A stretch of 64,000 nt of DNA, taken from Marinomonas rhizomae. Its GTDB lineage: Bacteria; Pseudomonadota; Gammaproteobacteria; Pseudomonadales; Marinomonadaceae. The position numbers and the translations under genes were made by a program. The notes beneath the pieces were generated by a model. The model was not told where the DNA came from and did not search any database. It saw only the letters and a list, made by a program, of their open reading frames with translations. This document shows positions 43,000-52,529 of the stretch, one piece after another. The stretch is taken from assembly GCF_024397855.1 (NCBI RefSeq), contig NZ_CP073343.1, positions 1,426,001-1,490,000 of the forward strand, in the 5' to 3' direction. The stretch's first letter is position 1; each line of letters begins with the position of its first letter.

Positions 43000-43866
43000 T
43001 TAATCTTGTGTGTTGATGGTTGGTTTGGTGACTTGAATGGTTTTAACTCGGCGTCCATCAGACTTCACTACACGGAAATGGAAGTCGTTGAAGAAAAGCT
43101 CTTCATCACGTAATGGAACGTGGCCAAATTGTTGTACTAGTATTCCGCCGATAGTGTCGAATTCTTCTTCGTTGAGTTCAACTTTAAAGAACTCATTGAA
43201 GTCCTCAACTGGACACAATGCAGGTACAAGATACACGCCAGGTTCAGTGGTGACTTGAATGCCTTCCTCGTCAAGTTTGTCGGTTTCGTCTTCAATTTCA
43301 CCAACAATCTGTTCCAGTACGTCTTCAATCGTTACTAAGCCAGAAACGCTGCCATATTCGTCTAGCACTAATGCCATGTGATAGCGCTTGGTACGAAAGT
43401 CATTCAGTAATACGTTGAGGCGTTTACTTTCAGGGATAAAGTTAGCAGGTCGTAGGCGCGCTAAAATATCCTCTATTGTCACAACGGTTTCTTTAAATAG
43501 AAGAGGTAATAAATCTTTGGCGAGTAGCACACCGAGAATTTCATCGGAGTCTTCGCCAACGACAGGGAATCGTGAGTGAGAAGAGTCTATTATTTTGCGG
43601 ATTGACGTTTTAGGGTCATCTTCGGACTTAATGACCACCATTTGAGACGGTGGAATCATGATGTCACGTGCTTGAACTTCTGAAACTTCTAGTGCGCCTT
43701 CTACGATAGTGAAAGCATCACGATCAATAACATCGGATTTCACTGCGGCTTCTAGAAGTTTAACGATGTCGCCACGGCTGCGTGGTTCATCGTTGAATGC
43801 TTGGGTTAAACGTTCAAACCAAGATTTTTGTTGATCGTTGGATAAACTCGATCGGTCGTCACTCAT
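43000..43866 (-). CDS. corC: CorC/HlyC-type CBS-domain protein
   Basis: This 288-residue cytosolic protein has two CBS domains (about 65-190: VQARDIMIPPSQMVVIKSEDDPKTSIRKIIDSSHSRFPVVGED and MALVLDEYGSVSGLVTIEDVLEQIVGEIEDE) and a C-terminal CorC_HlyC domain (EFDTIGGILVQQFGHVPLRDEELFFNDFHFRVVKSDGRRVKTI). The family has been tied to magnesium and cobalt efflux. It sits 12 bases after ybeY and one base before lnt. Confidence 0.95.
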   Translation of the reverse strand: MSDDRSSLSNDQQKSWFERLTQAFNDEPRSRGDIVKLLEAAVKSDVIDRDAFTIVEGALEVSEVQARDIMIPPSQMVVIKSEDDPKTSIRKIIDSSHSRFPVVGEDSDEILGVLLAKDLLPLLFKETVVTIEDILARLRPANFIPESKRLNVLLNDFRTKRYHMALVLDEYGSVSGLVTIEDVLEQIVGEIEDETDKLDEEGIQVTTEPGVYLVPALCPVEDFNEFFKVELNEEEFDTIGGILVQQFGHVPLRDEELFFNDFHFRVVKSDGRRVKTIQVTKPTINTQD

Positions 43867-43878
43867 TGGGGTGTTAAC

Positions 43879-44343
43879 TCACTCTTTAATCAAATAAGGA
43901 TCGGAAATAGATAGAGATGCTAATAGCTCGGTTTCTATCGATTCCATTTCATCTGCTTCATCATCATTTATATGATCATAGCCGCGTAAATGCAAGATGC
44001 CATGAATAGTCATATGTGCCCAATGATGGAACAACTCTTTATCTTGCTCTGCGGCTTCTTTTGCCACAATTTGAGTGCAGATGACCAAGTCGCCTAATAA
44101 TGGAAGTTCTAACCCAGGAGGTGCCTCGAATGGGAAAGATAGGACGTTGGTAGGTTTGTCTTTACCACGATACTCATGATTGAGAGCGTGGCTTTCTTCT
44201 TCATCGACAATACGGATGGTTACTTCAAATTCTTCATCAGAGTCTGGAAGGGCCTTTTCGACCCAACGCTTAAAATCTGCTTCGCTTGGCAGATTCGCCG
44301 TATCTTCTGTCGCGATTTGTAGATCAAGTTCTAAGTACGCCAT
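43879..44343 (-). CDS. ybeY: Endoribonuclease YbeY (rRNA maturation)
   Basis: This 154-residue zinc endoribonuclease is involved in 16S rRNA 3' end maturation and ribosome quality control. The metal motif [25 protein letters not shown] gives the H-x3-H-x5-H arrangement. [25 protein letters not shown] matches the family. Its start overlaps the ybeZ stop (shared base at 44343), so translation is coupled. Confidence 0.97.
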   Translation of the reverse strand: MAYLELDLQIATEDTANLPSEADFKRWVEKALPDSDEEFEVTIRIVDEEESHALNHEYRGKDKPTNVLSFPFEAPPGLELPLLGDLVICTQIVAKEAAEQDKELFHHWAHMTIHGILHLRGYDHINDDEADEMESIETELLASLSISDPYLIKE

Positions 44344-45389
44344 TATTGGCTACCTGCAGACTGTTCTGTCTGAGCGATTAAGCGAGCTTCAGTACGCGCT
44401 TTTTTTTCTGCTTCGACTTCTACGTCAAACTTGTCATAGGCTTCAACAATACGTTGAACCAGTGGGTGACGCACAACATCGGACGAGGCGAACTGAGTCA
44501 CACTAATGCCATTTACGTCTTTCAGAACGTGCATCGCTTGCGCCAAACCTGAGGTTGTGCCACGAGGTAAATCGACCTGTGTGGTATCGCCTGTGATCAC
44601 TGCGGTTGAGCCAAAACCAATGCGCGTTAGAAACATTTTCATTTGCTCGCGTGTGGTGTTTTGGCTTTCATCAAGAATGATGAAGGCGTTATTCAAGGTA
44701 CGGCCACGCATGAAAGCAAGTGGTGCGATTTCGATGACATTTTTCTCAATCAGTTTATCGACCAATTCGAAACCAAGCATTTCGTACAAGGCATCATAAA
44801 GAGGGCGCAAGTAAGGGTCGATTTTTTGTGATAAATCACCTGGCAAGAACCCCAGTTTTTCACCGGCTTCCACCGCTGGACGAACCAACATAATACGTTC
44901 AACACGGTCGGCTTCGAGTGCTTCAACCGCACAAGCTACTGCCAAGTAGGTTTTACCTGTGCCAGCTGGACCGATGCCAAAGTTGATATCGTGTTTGCGA
45001 ATCAGCTTAACGTAACCTTGTTGGTTTTTGCCTTTTGGCTTGATAAATGCCTTACGCGTTTTAATCACCAACTGATCGCCTTTCTCTCTTTTACTGCTAG
45101 TGAGCGATTCAATCGCAGACTCTTGCAGGTAAAGGTGAATCGTTTCTGGGGTGATGTTTGTATTCGCCAAAGCTTCGCGATAAAGGTTCTCTAGTAGCGT
45201 TTTTGTGGCTGCTACATGTTCAGAGTCTTCACCAGAAATGTCGAATAGTTCGCCGCGGTATTTAATAGAAACATCAAGTCGTTTTTCGATTAACTTGATG
45301 TTCTCGTCGAGTTGACCGCATAGTCCAACCAAAGCATCGGCTTCGGCAGGAACTAAACGGATTTGCTGAGTTGTCTGTGTGATTTCCAA
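44343..45389 (-). CDS. ybeZ: PhoH-like ATPase YbeZ
   Basis: This 348-residue P-loop protein has Walker [23 protein letters not shown], Walker [10 protein letters not shown], and [13 protein letters not shown]. The N-terminal KH-like region is about 1-110. It is a partner of YbeY in RNA metabolism in other bacteria. It overlaps ybeY and follows miaB by 29 bases. Confidence 0.96.
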   Translation of the reverse strand: MEITQTTQQIRLVPAEADALVGLCGQLDENIKLIEKRLDVSIKYRGELFDISGEDSEHVAATKTLLENLYREALANTNITPETIHLYLQESAIESLTSSKREKGDQLVIKTRKAFIKPKGKNQQGYVKLIRKHDINFGIGPAGTGKTYLAVACAVEALEADRVERIMLVRPAVEAGEKLGFLPGDLSQKIDPYLRPLYDALYEMLGFELVDKLIEKNVIEIAPLAFMRGRTLNNAFIILDESQNTTREQMKMFLTRIGFGSTAVITGDTTQVDLPRGTTSGLAQAMHVLKDVNGISVTQFASSDVVRHPLVQRIVEAYDKFDVEVEAEKKARTEARLIAQTEQSAGSQ

Positions 45390-45418
45390 GATTTACCTTT
45401 GATTATTGAAGTGCGCTT

Positions 45419-46774
45419 TTATTGTAATATAAAGTCAGAATCAAGTTCAGAGCTGACCAATTCACCCAATAGGGAGTTAGGGTAAGCATCTGTGATAACA
45501 ACATCTGCGAATTTACCAATCAATTGTGGATCGAACGCACGGAAGTTTACAATCCGATTGTTTTCTGTTCGACCTTGAAGTTGCCCAGGATCACGAGGCG
45601 AATAGCCACTGATCAAAATACGCTGTACCTCACCGACCATAGACAAGCTAATGTCATAGGCTTGCTGGCTGATACGGCGTTGTAAAATAGCAAGACGCTC
45701 TTTTTTAACGTCTTCTGGCGTATCGTCTTCTAAATTAGAAGCCGGGGTGCCAGGTCTTTGACTGTATACAAAACTGAACGAGTGATCAAAGCCGATTTCT
45801 TGAATTAAATTCATTGTATCGACAAAGTCGTCATCCGTTTCGCCTGGGAAGCCAATGATAAAGTCAGAGGATAGGCTGATTCCAGGGCGCGCTGCTTTAA
45901 TGCGGTTGATTTTATCAATGTAATATTGACGATCATGACCCCGCTTCATGGCACTCAGAATATTGTCCGCGCCACTTTGTACTGGTAAGTGTAAATGGCT
46001 TACTAGCTTAGGTTCATTGCGGAAGGCTTCGATCAAGCTATCGGTAAATTCAACAGGATGCGATGTAGTGAAACGAATACGTTCTACACCATCGATTTGT
46101 GCCACAGCGTGAATAATATCAGCAAGGTCTGCTTCATCACCCTCTACTGTTTCACCACGATATGCGTTGACATTCTGTCCTAATAAATGGATTTCACGAA
46201 CGCCTTGTTCGGCCAGTTGTACTACTTCTTTTAAAATACTGTCAAAAGGACGACTCACTTCTTCGCCACGAGTGTAAGGCACAACACAGAATGTACAGTA
46301 TTTACTACAGCCTTCCATGATGGAAACAAAGGCTTCAGCACCTTCAACGCGAGGCGCTGGCAAATGATCAAATTTTTCAATTTCAGGGAATGTCACGTCC
46401 GTTATCGGAATATGTTTTCCGGCTGCGTTCACCATATCAGGTAATTTATGCAGAGTCTGAGGTCCAAAAATCATATCGACATGCTTGGCGCGTTTACGGA
46501 TAGCATCGCCTTCTTGGCTCGCTACGCAACCACCCACACCGATAACAAGGTTTGGGTTCTTTTGCTTAAGCTTTTTCCAACGGCCTAATTGGTGATAGAC
46601 CTTGTCTTGTGCTTTTTCGCGTATAGAACAAGTATTTAGAAGCAGAACATCAGCTTCGTCTGCGTTGTCTGTGAGTTCCATTTCATGACTTTCGCCAAGT
46701 AAATCTGCCATACGAGATGAATCGTATTCGTTCATTTGACAGCCATGAGTCTGGATAAAAAGTTTTTTTGCCAT
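45419..46774 (-). CDS. miaB: tRNA-2-methylthio-N6-dimethylallyladenosine synthase
   Basis: This 451-residue radical-SAM methylthiotransferase acts on i6A37 of tRNA. It begins [22 protein letters not shown] (UPF0004 domain, cluster Cys). The auxiliary-cluster Cys lie in [14 protein letters not shown] and VGGCVASQ. The radical-SAM motif [20 protein letters not shown] gives CxxxCxxC, and a TRAM domain ends the protein ([24 protein letters not shown]). Length is near that of E. coli MiaB (474). It leads the ybeZ-ybeY-corC-lnt operon. Confidence 0.97.
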   Translation of the reverse strand: MAKKLFIQTHGCQMNEYDSSRMADLLGESHEMELTDNADEADVLLLNTCSIREKAQDKVYHQLGRWKKLKQKNPNLVIGVGGCVASQEGDAIRKRAKHVDMIFGPQTLHKLPDMVNAAGKHIPITDVTFPEIEKFDHLPAPRVEGAEAFVSIMEGCSKYCTFCVVPYTRGEEVSRPFDSILKEVVQLAEQGVREIHLLGQNVNAYRGETVEGDEADLADIIHAVAQIDGVERIRFTTSHPVEFTDSLIEAFRNEPKLVSHLHLPVQSGADNILSAMKRGHDRQYYIDKINRIKAARPGISLSSDFIIGFPGETDDDFVDTMNLIQEIGFDHSFSFVYSQRPGTPASNLEDDTPEDVKKERLAILQRRISQQAYDISLSMVGEVQRILISGYSPRDPGQLQGRTENNRIVNFRAFDPQLIGKFADVVITDAYPNSLLGELVSSELDSDFILQ

Positions 46775-46967
46775 GTAACGTATTAACCTAAAAATGAGTT
46801 CGTCTAACCGACTTTGGCGCTATTATATTGGGCTTTGCTTCCGAATCCCAGAGGTGTTCTGAATTCCCTTCATTTTATGTGAAAATAGTCACATTTTTTG
46901 CTACTGGAGCTTTTGTAAAAGACCAGTCACAATAGCAATATAATTCAAATTTTAGTATGGATGTATT

Positions 46968-47696
46968 TTGAGCCAATTTTCGCGTGTTCTTTTATTGTCG
47001 TTGCTGCTAAATAGCCACCTTTATGCAGAGAGTGACCTGTCAGGAGATGGGGAAGAGGTTGTTATGGCAACAAGCGATATGACAAACTTTGCTTTTGGGC
47101 TTGGTTATGGCTTGTTAGACGAAAAGTCACTGATGAACATTGACTTTAAAGTGAATATTCCGATCAACGATTATTTATCAACTCAGTTGCTGCTAAACAG
47201 CAACTATCTGATTACTGGGTCTTCAAAAAACAGCTTCGCACAATCTGAATTCTCTTCTAATTGGTTTTTAAGCAATGAATACGGGCGCTTAGGTCTGGGG
47301 CTTGGTGTGACTGAGATGGAGCCTATGGATGAAGCTCAAGATACGGAGCGCGATGTAATAGGGCAGTTTTTAGGTGAATTGTTTGTTGGTCCAGTTTCAG
47401 TGACGACAAACTACATATCATCAGATACCACATTAAGTAATGTGACCAGCTCTCGTATCGGTATTAGCTATTATTTCAATGAAGATCTACGTACCTCTTT
47501 ATTCAGAGAAAAGTACAATGTGGACGAAATTGGCTGGCGTCTTGAAACGTATTTCCAGCCAAAAAAATATCTTCAGATGGGTAGTGTGGGCATCATTGCA
47601 AGAACCGGGAAAGATTACGATTATTTGGGTGTTGTCGCTTTGTATTATTTTGATTACGCTGTTTCTTTAAAACAACGTGAGCGGGAGTTCCATTAA
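46968..47696 (+). CDS. Outer-membrane beta-barrel protein, unrecognised
   Basis: The frame starts at a TTG (46968, MSQFSRVLLLSLLLNSHLYAES), which gives a good signal peptide cleaved near LYA; no ATG in frame gives a signal peptide. The mature part shows alternating amphipathic strands (FAFGLGYGLLD, FKVNIPINDYLSTQLLLNSNY, YGRLGLGLGVTEM, GPVSVTTNYISS, SSRIGISYYFN, LGVVALYYFDYAV) typical of an eight-strand barrel of about 220 residues. It may belong to the YfaZ-like barrels, but this is tentative. It is divergent from miaB. Function is unknown. Confidence 0.65.
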   Translation: MSQFSRVLLLSLLLNSHLYAESDLSGDGEEVVMATSDMTNFAFGLGYGLLDEKSLMNIDFKVNIPINDYLSTQLLLNSNYLITGSSKNSFAQSEFSSNWFLSNEYGRLGLGLGVTEMEPMDEAQDTERDVIGQFLGELFVGPVSVTTNYISSDTTLSNVTSSRIGISYYFNEDLRTSLFREKYNVDEIGWRLETYFQPKKYLQMGSVGIIARTGKDYDYLGVVALYYFDYAVSLKQREREFH

Positions 47697-47972
47697 TATA
47701 ATTTACGGCTTGGTTTTTTGCGCTTCGTTCATTTGATCGACGCTCCAAATTGTCCACCTAGGAAGCGGCTACGCTTAACTTGCTTTAAACGTTTGGACAA
47801 TTGTGGCTTTCACTCGGCGGTTTTTTTCTCTGCCATCTCAGGTTGTATTGGTTGCAATAGGGGAAGCTTGCACTATTGCAGTGTTTTGCACCATCATTTT
47901 AAATTGTTCCACAAACCTACTGTGGGTATAGACTTTGAATGGGATGTAATAAATCCCTAAAAAATGACGTTG
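47697..47972. other. Convergent gap with a spaced inverted repeat
   Basis: AATTGTCCA (47748-47756) is repeated inverted as TGGACAATT (47794-47802), 37 bases apart. It lies between the convergent outer-membrane gene and EVE gene and could help end transcription. No gene was found. Confidence 0.5.
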
Positions 47973-48431
47973 TTATTTCTTTAACATTGTAGTGATGTAT
48001 TCCCATTCGCTTTGAGTAATTGGCATAACAGAAAGGCGACTGCCTTTCTTTGTTAATAGCATATCGACCAGTGCAGGGCTTTTCTTTAATTCTGCTAACG
48101 TCAAAATGGATGACCATTTTTCAACGAATTCCACATCGACCATAAACCAGCGAGGATCATCTGGTGTTGATTTAGCATCAAAGTATGCGCTATTTTTGTC
48201 CCAACTGGTGTGGTCTGGATAAGCACTTTTACAGACTTTGGTTGTTCCAACGATGCCTGCTGGAGTGCAGCTCGAGTGATAAAAAAATACTAAGTCACCT
48301 TCGTCCATCTCTTTCATGAAATTTCGGGCTTGGTAATTTCTTACGCCATCCCAAGACGAGCGCTTTAAGTGTTTTAAATCGTCGATGGAAAACGCATCTG
48401 GTTCAGATTTCATAAGCCAGTAATTTGGCAT
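47973..48431 (-). CDS. EVE-domain protein (possible modified-base reader)
   Basis: This 152-residue protein matches the thymocyte-nuclear-protein-1-like EVE family: MPNYWLMKSEPDAFSIDDLK, WDGVRNYQARNFMKEMDEGDLVFFYHSSCTPAGIVGTTKV, PDHTSWDKNSAYFDAKSTPDDPRWFMVDVEFVEKW and LSVMPITQSEWEYI. ATG 48431 has GAGGT upstream; an in-frame start at 48458 is less likely. EVE domains are related to PUA and YTH folds and are thought to bind modified nucleic acid bases. The ligand is not known. Confidence 0.93.
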   Translation of the reverse strand: MPNYWLMKSEPDAFSIDDLKHLKRSSWDGVRNYQARNFMKEMDEGDLVFFYHSSCTPAGIVGTTKVCKSAYPDHTSWDKNSAYFDAKSTPDDPRWFMVDVEFVEKWSSILTLAELKKSPALVDMLLTKKGSRLSVMPITQSEWEYITTMLKK

Positions 48432-48585
48432 AAATACCTCGTTTGCATAATGAAACATACTCTATGTGCACGCTTACAATTATTCTAACTACAATAGGAA
48501 AGCGATGCTATAAATTGCCCGTTTTTTGAGCAGACTTAAATAGGCATCTCGATAGGTAGTTTGTTCCTTGCAATGGAAGATAAAA

Positions 48586-49680
48586 ATGAGCCACTTTGCG
48601 TGTAAAGCGTTTTCAGCGTTGGAAAAAGAAATCAAGGATGACTTACTCGAATGCTATGTTGAAGCACAGCAAGAGATCGAAGAAACCATTAATAGTATCG
48701 AAGGTGATGGCTTTTCATTTGATAAATTAGACAAACTCTTTCGTTCTTTGCACAGCATGAAAGGAAATTGTTCTGTTTGCTTTCTTGATCCATTAGTTGG
48801 TGTGCTTCACAAGCTAGAGGAAATTGTCGATGGCATGCGTGGTGGATACATTCAATATCACCCTTTTTTAGGTGAACTCATTATTGTGGTGATTGAAAAA
48901 GTCTACAGTTTGCTTGAGCAAATTTATCAGTCCCATGTTGCAGAAGTTGCCCTGCGTGATCAATTGCAGCTTGGTTTAGATGAAATATATGCCGAAGAAG
49001 AGGATGGCAAACGCCCAGAAATGGCCGCGGCTTTGCTTCGACAATGTAATCAAACAGAGGAAGAGAAAGAAGAGCCTGTAGCCACGTCTGTCATTGTCAA
49101 AGTTGAATACACAGAAGAGCAAAAAAACGACATAGATTTATTTATTGGATTTAGCCAAAAGCTTCACCGCTTGTTGGGTTATTCATCAGAGCGTGGCGAT
49201 CGTATTCTCAAGCTTTGCCAATTGATTAATGTTGAGTGCAAAACCCCGGTCGATCCTGCTCAACTGAGTGCGGCCGCTTATATGCATAACATGGGGATGG
49301 CGGTTATTTTGAATTGCAAAGACGATGAATCAAAACTGCTGGCAGAACAAAATCACCCGTTAGTTGGGGCTAAACTGCTCTCCAAGCATGAGGGTTGGGG
49401 AGAGGCTGTCGACATGGTGAAAGCGCATAAAGAACGTTTTGATGGAACGGGTTTTTCTGAGGGTTTGGTTGGCTCCTTAATCCCGCAAGGTGCGTTTATC
49501 TTATCTATGGCTGTTATGTTTATTGATATCGTTTGGGGGAAATCTGGTAGTGACTACAATAAAAGTGCCATGCGTGCCGTGCAAATGGTCAACTTTGAAA
49601 GTGGCAAAGGTTTTCCACCACATCTAATCGATTCTTTTAATGCCGCCATTCGAAAAGTGCTCGTTGCCAAAAGCAAATAG
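48586..49680 (+). CDS. Hpt domain fused to a degenerate HD-GYP domain
   Basis: This 364-residue cytosolic protein has an N-terminal Hpt domain (about 10-115), with the phospho-acceptor His56 in FRSLHSMKGNCSVCFLDPL. An acidic linker (130-180) leads to an HD-GYP-like domain (185-360). The HD pair reads YMHNMGM (His234-Asn235) instead of HD-x-GK, and the later HHExxDGxGYP motif reads HKERFDGTGF. NHPLVGAKLL, EGLVGSLIPQGAFIL and the overall order are kept. At least three metal-site residues differ, so c-di-GMP phosphodiesterase activity is doubtful. ATG 48586 has GGAAG upstream. It likely takes phosphate from a hybrid kinase and acts through binding. Confidence 0.85.
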   Translation: MSHFACKAFSALEKEIKDDLLECYVEAQQEIEETINSIEGDGFSFDKLDKLFRSLHSMKGNCSVCFLDPLVGVLHKLEEIVDGMRGGYIQYHPFLGELIIVVIEKVYSLLEQIYQSHVAEVALRDQLQLGLDEIYAEEEDGKRPEMAAALLRQCNQTEEEKEEPVATSVIVKVEYTEEQKNDIDLFIGFSQKLHRLLGYSSERGDRILKLCQLINVECKTPVDPAQLSAAAYMHNMGMAVILNCKDDESKLLAEQNHPLVGAKLLSKHEGWGEAVDMVKAHKERFDGTGFSEGLVGSLIPQGAFILSMAVMFIDIVWGKSGSDYNKSAMRAVQMVNFESGKGFPPHLIDSFNAAIRKVLVAKSK

Positions 49681-49754
49681 TAAAAGAAAGTAGCGTACCC
49701 CAAGCGGCCCTTGATAGCATGATGCTCTTTTTAAAGAGATAAGTTATCTGTTTT

Positions 49755-50681
49755 ATGAATGCCGATTTGCTACCGCTCGTTTTCCATCCTCATTACAGTA
49801 TTCCATTTCCGTCTGGGCATCGTTTTCCTATGCGTAAGTTTGGCTTGCTGGCCGAATCTTTAAGGGAGCAAGGGATTTTAACGGCGGAGAATGAATATTC
49901 CCCTGAACCATTGTCGCTTACCTTACTCATGTCGGCCCATCATAAAGAGTATGTGCAGCGTTTTATTCGTGGTGAGTTGAGTAAGCAAGAAGAAAAGGAC
50001 ATTGGTTTACCTTGGTCTGAATGGCTAGTTGAACGAACATTACGCGCTGTTTCTGGCACTATACTCACTAGCGAACTCGCGTTCGAACATGGCTTGGCTT
50101 GTCACCTTGCTGGTGGCACACATCATGCGCATCCTTCCCATGGTTCAGGTTTTTGTATATTCAATGATCTCGCTGTTGCCGCACTCGCTATGATCGAATC
50201 GGGTAGGGCAAAGAAAATACTTATCCTAGACTGTGATGTTCACCAAGGTGATGGCACCATCGCCTTCTTCAAAGACAAAACAGACATTATTCCTGTTTCT
50301 TGGCACTGCGAAGAAAACTACCCGCAAAAGAAACAAGCCGGAGGCATTAATATTGCTATCCCTAAAGGCGCCAACGACCACGAATACTTATCCATTCTAC
50401 AAAACACCTTACCTGCGATACTTGCTGAACATCAGCCAGATTTTATTTTCTACGATGCGGGAGTCGACGTTCATCAAGACGACCGACTTGGCTACGTCAA
50501 TCTAACTGACCAAGGCATATTAGAAAGAGATAAATACGTCATCGAAACTTGCGTAGCGCTCAAACTTCCTACCGCCTGCGTCATTGGTGGAGGCTACGAT
50601 AGACAAGAAGAAAAAGTCGCATGGCGACATAGCTTGTTGCATCAAGCTGCGAATTTGGTTTGGAAGAAATATGTATTGTAG
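49755..50681 (+). CDS. Histone-deacetylase-family amidohydrolase
   Basis: This 308-residue zinc enzyme of the HDAC/acetoin-utilisation/acetylpolyamine family has LACHLAGGTHHAHPSHGSGFCIFNDLAVAAL with the active His pair, ILILDCDVHQGDGT with the Asp-x-His metal ligands, IFYDAGVDVHQDDRLG with the third ligand Asp, and CVIGGGYD at the C-terminus. Length fits bacterial HDAC-like proteins. It is 74 bases after the Hpt/HD-GYP gene on the same strand. The substrate may be an acetylated polyamine or protein; it is not decided by sequence. Confidence 0.93.
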   Translation: MNADLLPLVFHPHYSIPFPSGHRFPMRKFGLLAESLREQGILTAENEYSPEPLSLTLLMSAHHKEYVQRFIRGELSKQEEKDIGLPWSEWLVERTLRAVSGTILTSELAFEHGLACHLAGGTHHAHPSHGSGFCIFNDLAVAALAMIESGRAKKILILDCDVHQGDGTIAFFKDKTDIIPVSWHCEENYPQKKQAGGINIAIPKGANDHEYLSILQNTLPAILAEHQPDFIFYDAGVDVHQDDRLGYVNLTDQGILERDKYVIETCVALKLPTACVIGGGYDRQEEKVAWRHSLLHQAANLVWKKYVL

Positions 50682-50698
50682 GTATTTTTTAGGAGTTC

Positions 50699-51274
50699 TT
50701 AGCTTTTTTTGTCAAGGACATGAGGTTTACAGGTTGGCTCTCCATTGTGATTGAAAAATTCAGAGGGCTGATTTAGGCCTTTCAGTTTCCATGATAGGAT
50801 TTTCGCCACTATTCTAATGTTAATACTCAATGATGACCCTTTAAGATTCTCGGGAACGGGCGCCTTGGCAAACTTGCTCAGAATGTGGCCTTTGCTTTTG
50901 CCTAGATCAACATCACGTGTTTGCGCATTGTCCATGAAGTTATGAATTACCCCAATAAATGGACCACCGGCGCCAAACGTATTGCCGATTGGTGTGTTAC
51001 AGCATTTGGTATACCAGCGATACATGCCTTTGGGGCTAAGCCTAACGCAGGCGACTTCTGACTTTCCTTCGGTAATCTTGAGAAAAGAAACAGGGATTTG
51101 AAATATATCTGTCCCGCCATATTGATCTAACATCTTTTCTTCCTGCCCTAGAAACTGAGCAAATGCTTGGCAGTCATCACAGCAACAAATAATCCTATTA
51201 CCCATTTTTGAACTGATGGCAGAGGTTTTTCCTTTAACGGTTTCGCAAGCACATTTCAAATTTACTTCAAGCAT
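50699..51274 (-). CDS. DUF6151 protein (GFA-like)
   Basis: This 191-residue protein (ATG 51274, GGAGG upstream; an in-frame ATG twelve codons earlier is less likely) has a GFA-like Cys pattern: LKCACETVKGKTSA, RIICCCDDCQAFAQFLGQEE, and YTKCCNTPIGNTFG. The conserved cysteines should bind zinc as in the GFA fold. The family is uncharacterised. It is convergent with the HDAC-like gene and divergent from higBA. Confidence 0.8.
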   Translation of the reverse strand: MLEVNLKCACETVKGKTSAISSKMGNRIICCCDDCQAFAQFLGQEEKMLDQYGGTDIFQIPVSFLKITEGKSEVACVRLSPKGMYRWYTKCCNTPIGNTFGAGGPFIGVIHNFMDNAQTRDVDLGKSKGHILSKFAKAPVPENLKGSSLSINIRIVAKILSWKLKGLNQPSEFFNHNGEPTCKPHVLDKKS

Positions 51275-51402
51275 TGGACTAAGCCTCCTTACTTGATTGA
51301 AGAGCATCATTCAGAGTGTAGCAGTGTTTTGGGTGTTATAAAGGGGCAGACTTGTTTAATTAGGTGTGAGTTCTTTAGCCTTACGAAACTAATTTTGAGT
51401 AG

Positions 51403-51453
51403 TTGTGCATAGCAATGCTGTGCGATATGATTTGTATATTAATGCACAGCAAG
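51403..51453 (+). promoter_or_regulatory. Promoter and operator of higBA
   Basis: TTGTGC (51403-51408), 17 bases, then TATGAT (51426-51431) fits a sigma-70 promoter. GCTGTGC (51417-51423) and GCACAGC (51444-51450) are inverted around the -10, and a further TGTGCAT overlaps the -35. This is the expected site for HigA autorepression. Confidence 0.68.
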
Positions 51454-51462
51454 GAAGTGCGA

Positions 51463-51750
51463 ATGTCATTAGAATTTAAACATAAATGGTTAGAATTATT
51501 TTACGAAGAAGATCAGCGTCACAGGTTGATACCTAAGAATATTGAAAATGCTCTCTATAGAAAGTTGGAAATTTTAGATGCGGCACTGACAGAGTCTGAT
51601 TTACGGGTTCCTCCAGGTAATCGATTTGAGCATTTAGACGGTAATCTTCAAGGCTGGTGTTCGATACGAATTAATAAACAATATCGCTTAATTTTTCAGT
51701 GGAACCAAGGAATAGCTCTAAACACCTACCTTGACCCGCACAAATATTGA
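51463..51750 (+). CDS. higB: HigB-family RelE-type toxin
   Basis: This 95-residue protein matches HigB of the RelE superfamily, a ribosome-dependent mRNA endonuclease in studied cases: IPKNIENALYRKLEILDAALTESDLRVPPGNRFEHLDGNLQGWCSIRINKQYRLIFQWNQGIALNTYLDPHKY has the LDGxxxGxxSIRINxQYRI signature. ATG 51463 has AAGGAAG upstream; an in-frame start at 51403 lies within the promoter. The toxin precedes the antitoxin, as is characteristic of hig loci. Confidence 0.93.
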   Translation: MSLEFKHKWLELFYEEDQRHRLIPKNIENALYRKLEILDAALTESDLRVPPGNRFEHLDGNLQGWCSIRINKQYRLIFQWNQGIALNTYLDPHKY

Positions 51751-51761
51751 GGTACCAACAT

Positions 51762-52064
51762 ATGCGTAAAACAAAGCGTCGCCCAGTTAGCGTTGGCGAG
51801 ATGCTCAAAATTGAGTTTCTTGAGCCGATGAACATTACCTCCAAAGCACTGGCTGATGCTATGGGAGTACATCGTAATACCGTAAGCAGCCTTATTAACG
51901 GTGGCGTGTTAACCGCACCAATCGCAATAAAGCTGGCAGCTGCCTTTGGCAATACACCAGAGTTTTGGTTAAACATTCAACACGCCGTCGACCTTTGGGA
52001 TACACGAAACCGCTATCAAGAAGAGGCGAAACAGGTTAAGCCTTTGGTTGCCGTATTCAGGTGA
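51762..52064 (+). CDS. higA: HigA-family antitoxin
   Basis: This 100-residue XRE-type antitoxin begins MRKTKRRPVSVGEMLKIEFLEPMNITSKALADAMGVHRNTVSSLINGG; this is a canonical HigA helix-turn-helix with SVGEML and EPMNIT. A C-terminal TPEFWLNIQHAVDLWDTRNR is also diagnostic. It starts 11 bases after the higB stop. HigA binds HigB and the upstream operator. Confidence 0.94.
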   Translation: MRKTKRRPVSVGEMLKIEFLEPMNITSKALADAMGVHRNTVSSLINGGVLTAPIAIKLAAAFGNTPEFWLNIQHAVDLWDTRNRYQEEAKQVKPLVAVFR

Positions 52065-52470
52065 AGTTTTTATATTACCCAGTTAATGGGCTATGTCATG
52101 TGAAATTTTATGAGAAGTCTCGGCCTAAAGAATGAAAGCTTCGCTTTCAGCGTCAGATCACGCCTCGTTCCTCGCCTCATCAGACCTACGATCTTTGGCT
52201 TTCATCACTTAATTCACTATGCAGTCAGTTCGACGCGACGAAGTTGCGCGACTTTATGGCGTTTCAGAGTCATTGTTTGATGATCTATCTCCCACCGAAT
52301 AAAACAATCTATGCCTTACGATCTACATCGTCTTGATAAACCTGTATTAAACAAAATGAATGAGACGTTTGGGCGCTAGCAAAAAGTAACCCGCTCAGTA
52401 GAGCGGAAGAAAGCTGCAGCTAAGAGTCATTGAGAGGAAGCAAATATACTTTAAAAAACCAAAGAAATAA
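52065..52470. other. Intergenic stretch with short unrecognised frames
   Basis: No gene I can support. Two small frames follow each other, 52218-52301 (27 codons, MQSVRRDEVARLYGVSESLF...) and about 52312-52380 (22 codons). They look like fragments, but I cannot assign a family. A GAAAGC/GCTTTC hairpin lies near 52133-52147. Confidence 0.45.
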
Positions 52471-52510
52471 CCCCTCCCTAACCCTCCCCTTGGAAGACAT
52501 AAGGGGAGGG
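52471..52510. repeat. C-rich/G-rich hairpin repeat, short copy
   Basis: CCCTCCCCTTGG..AAGGGGAGGG forms a hairpin. It is related to the longer repeat at 11321-11470 (shared ACCCCTCCC.AACC.TCCCCTTGG). Confidence 0.8.
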
Positions 52511-52529
52511 AATAAAGAAGGTTTTGCAG

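Noticed and set aside
52218..52380. Two short frames downstream of higA, possible gene fragments
   Set aside because: Too short and without a recognisable family; recorded only as an intergenic note.
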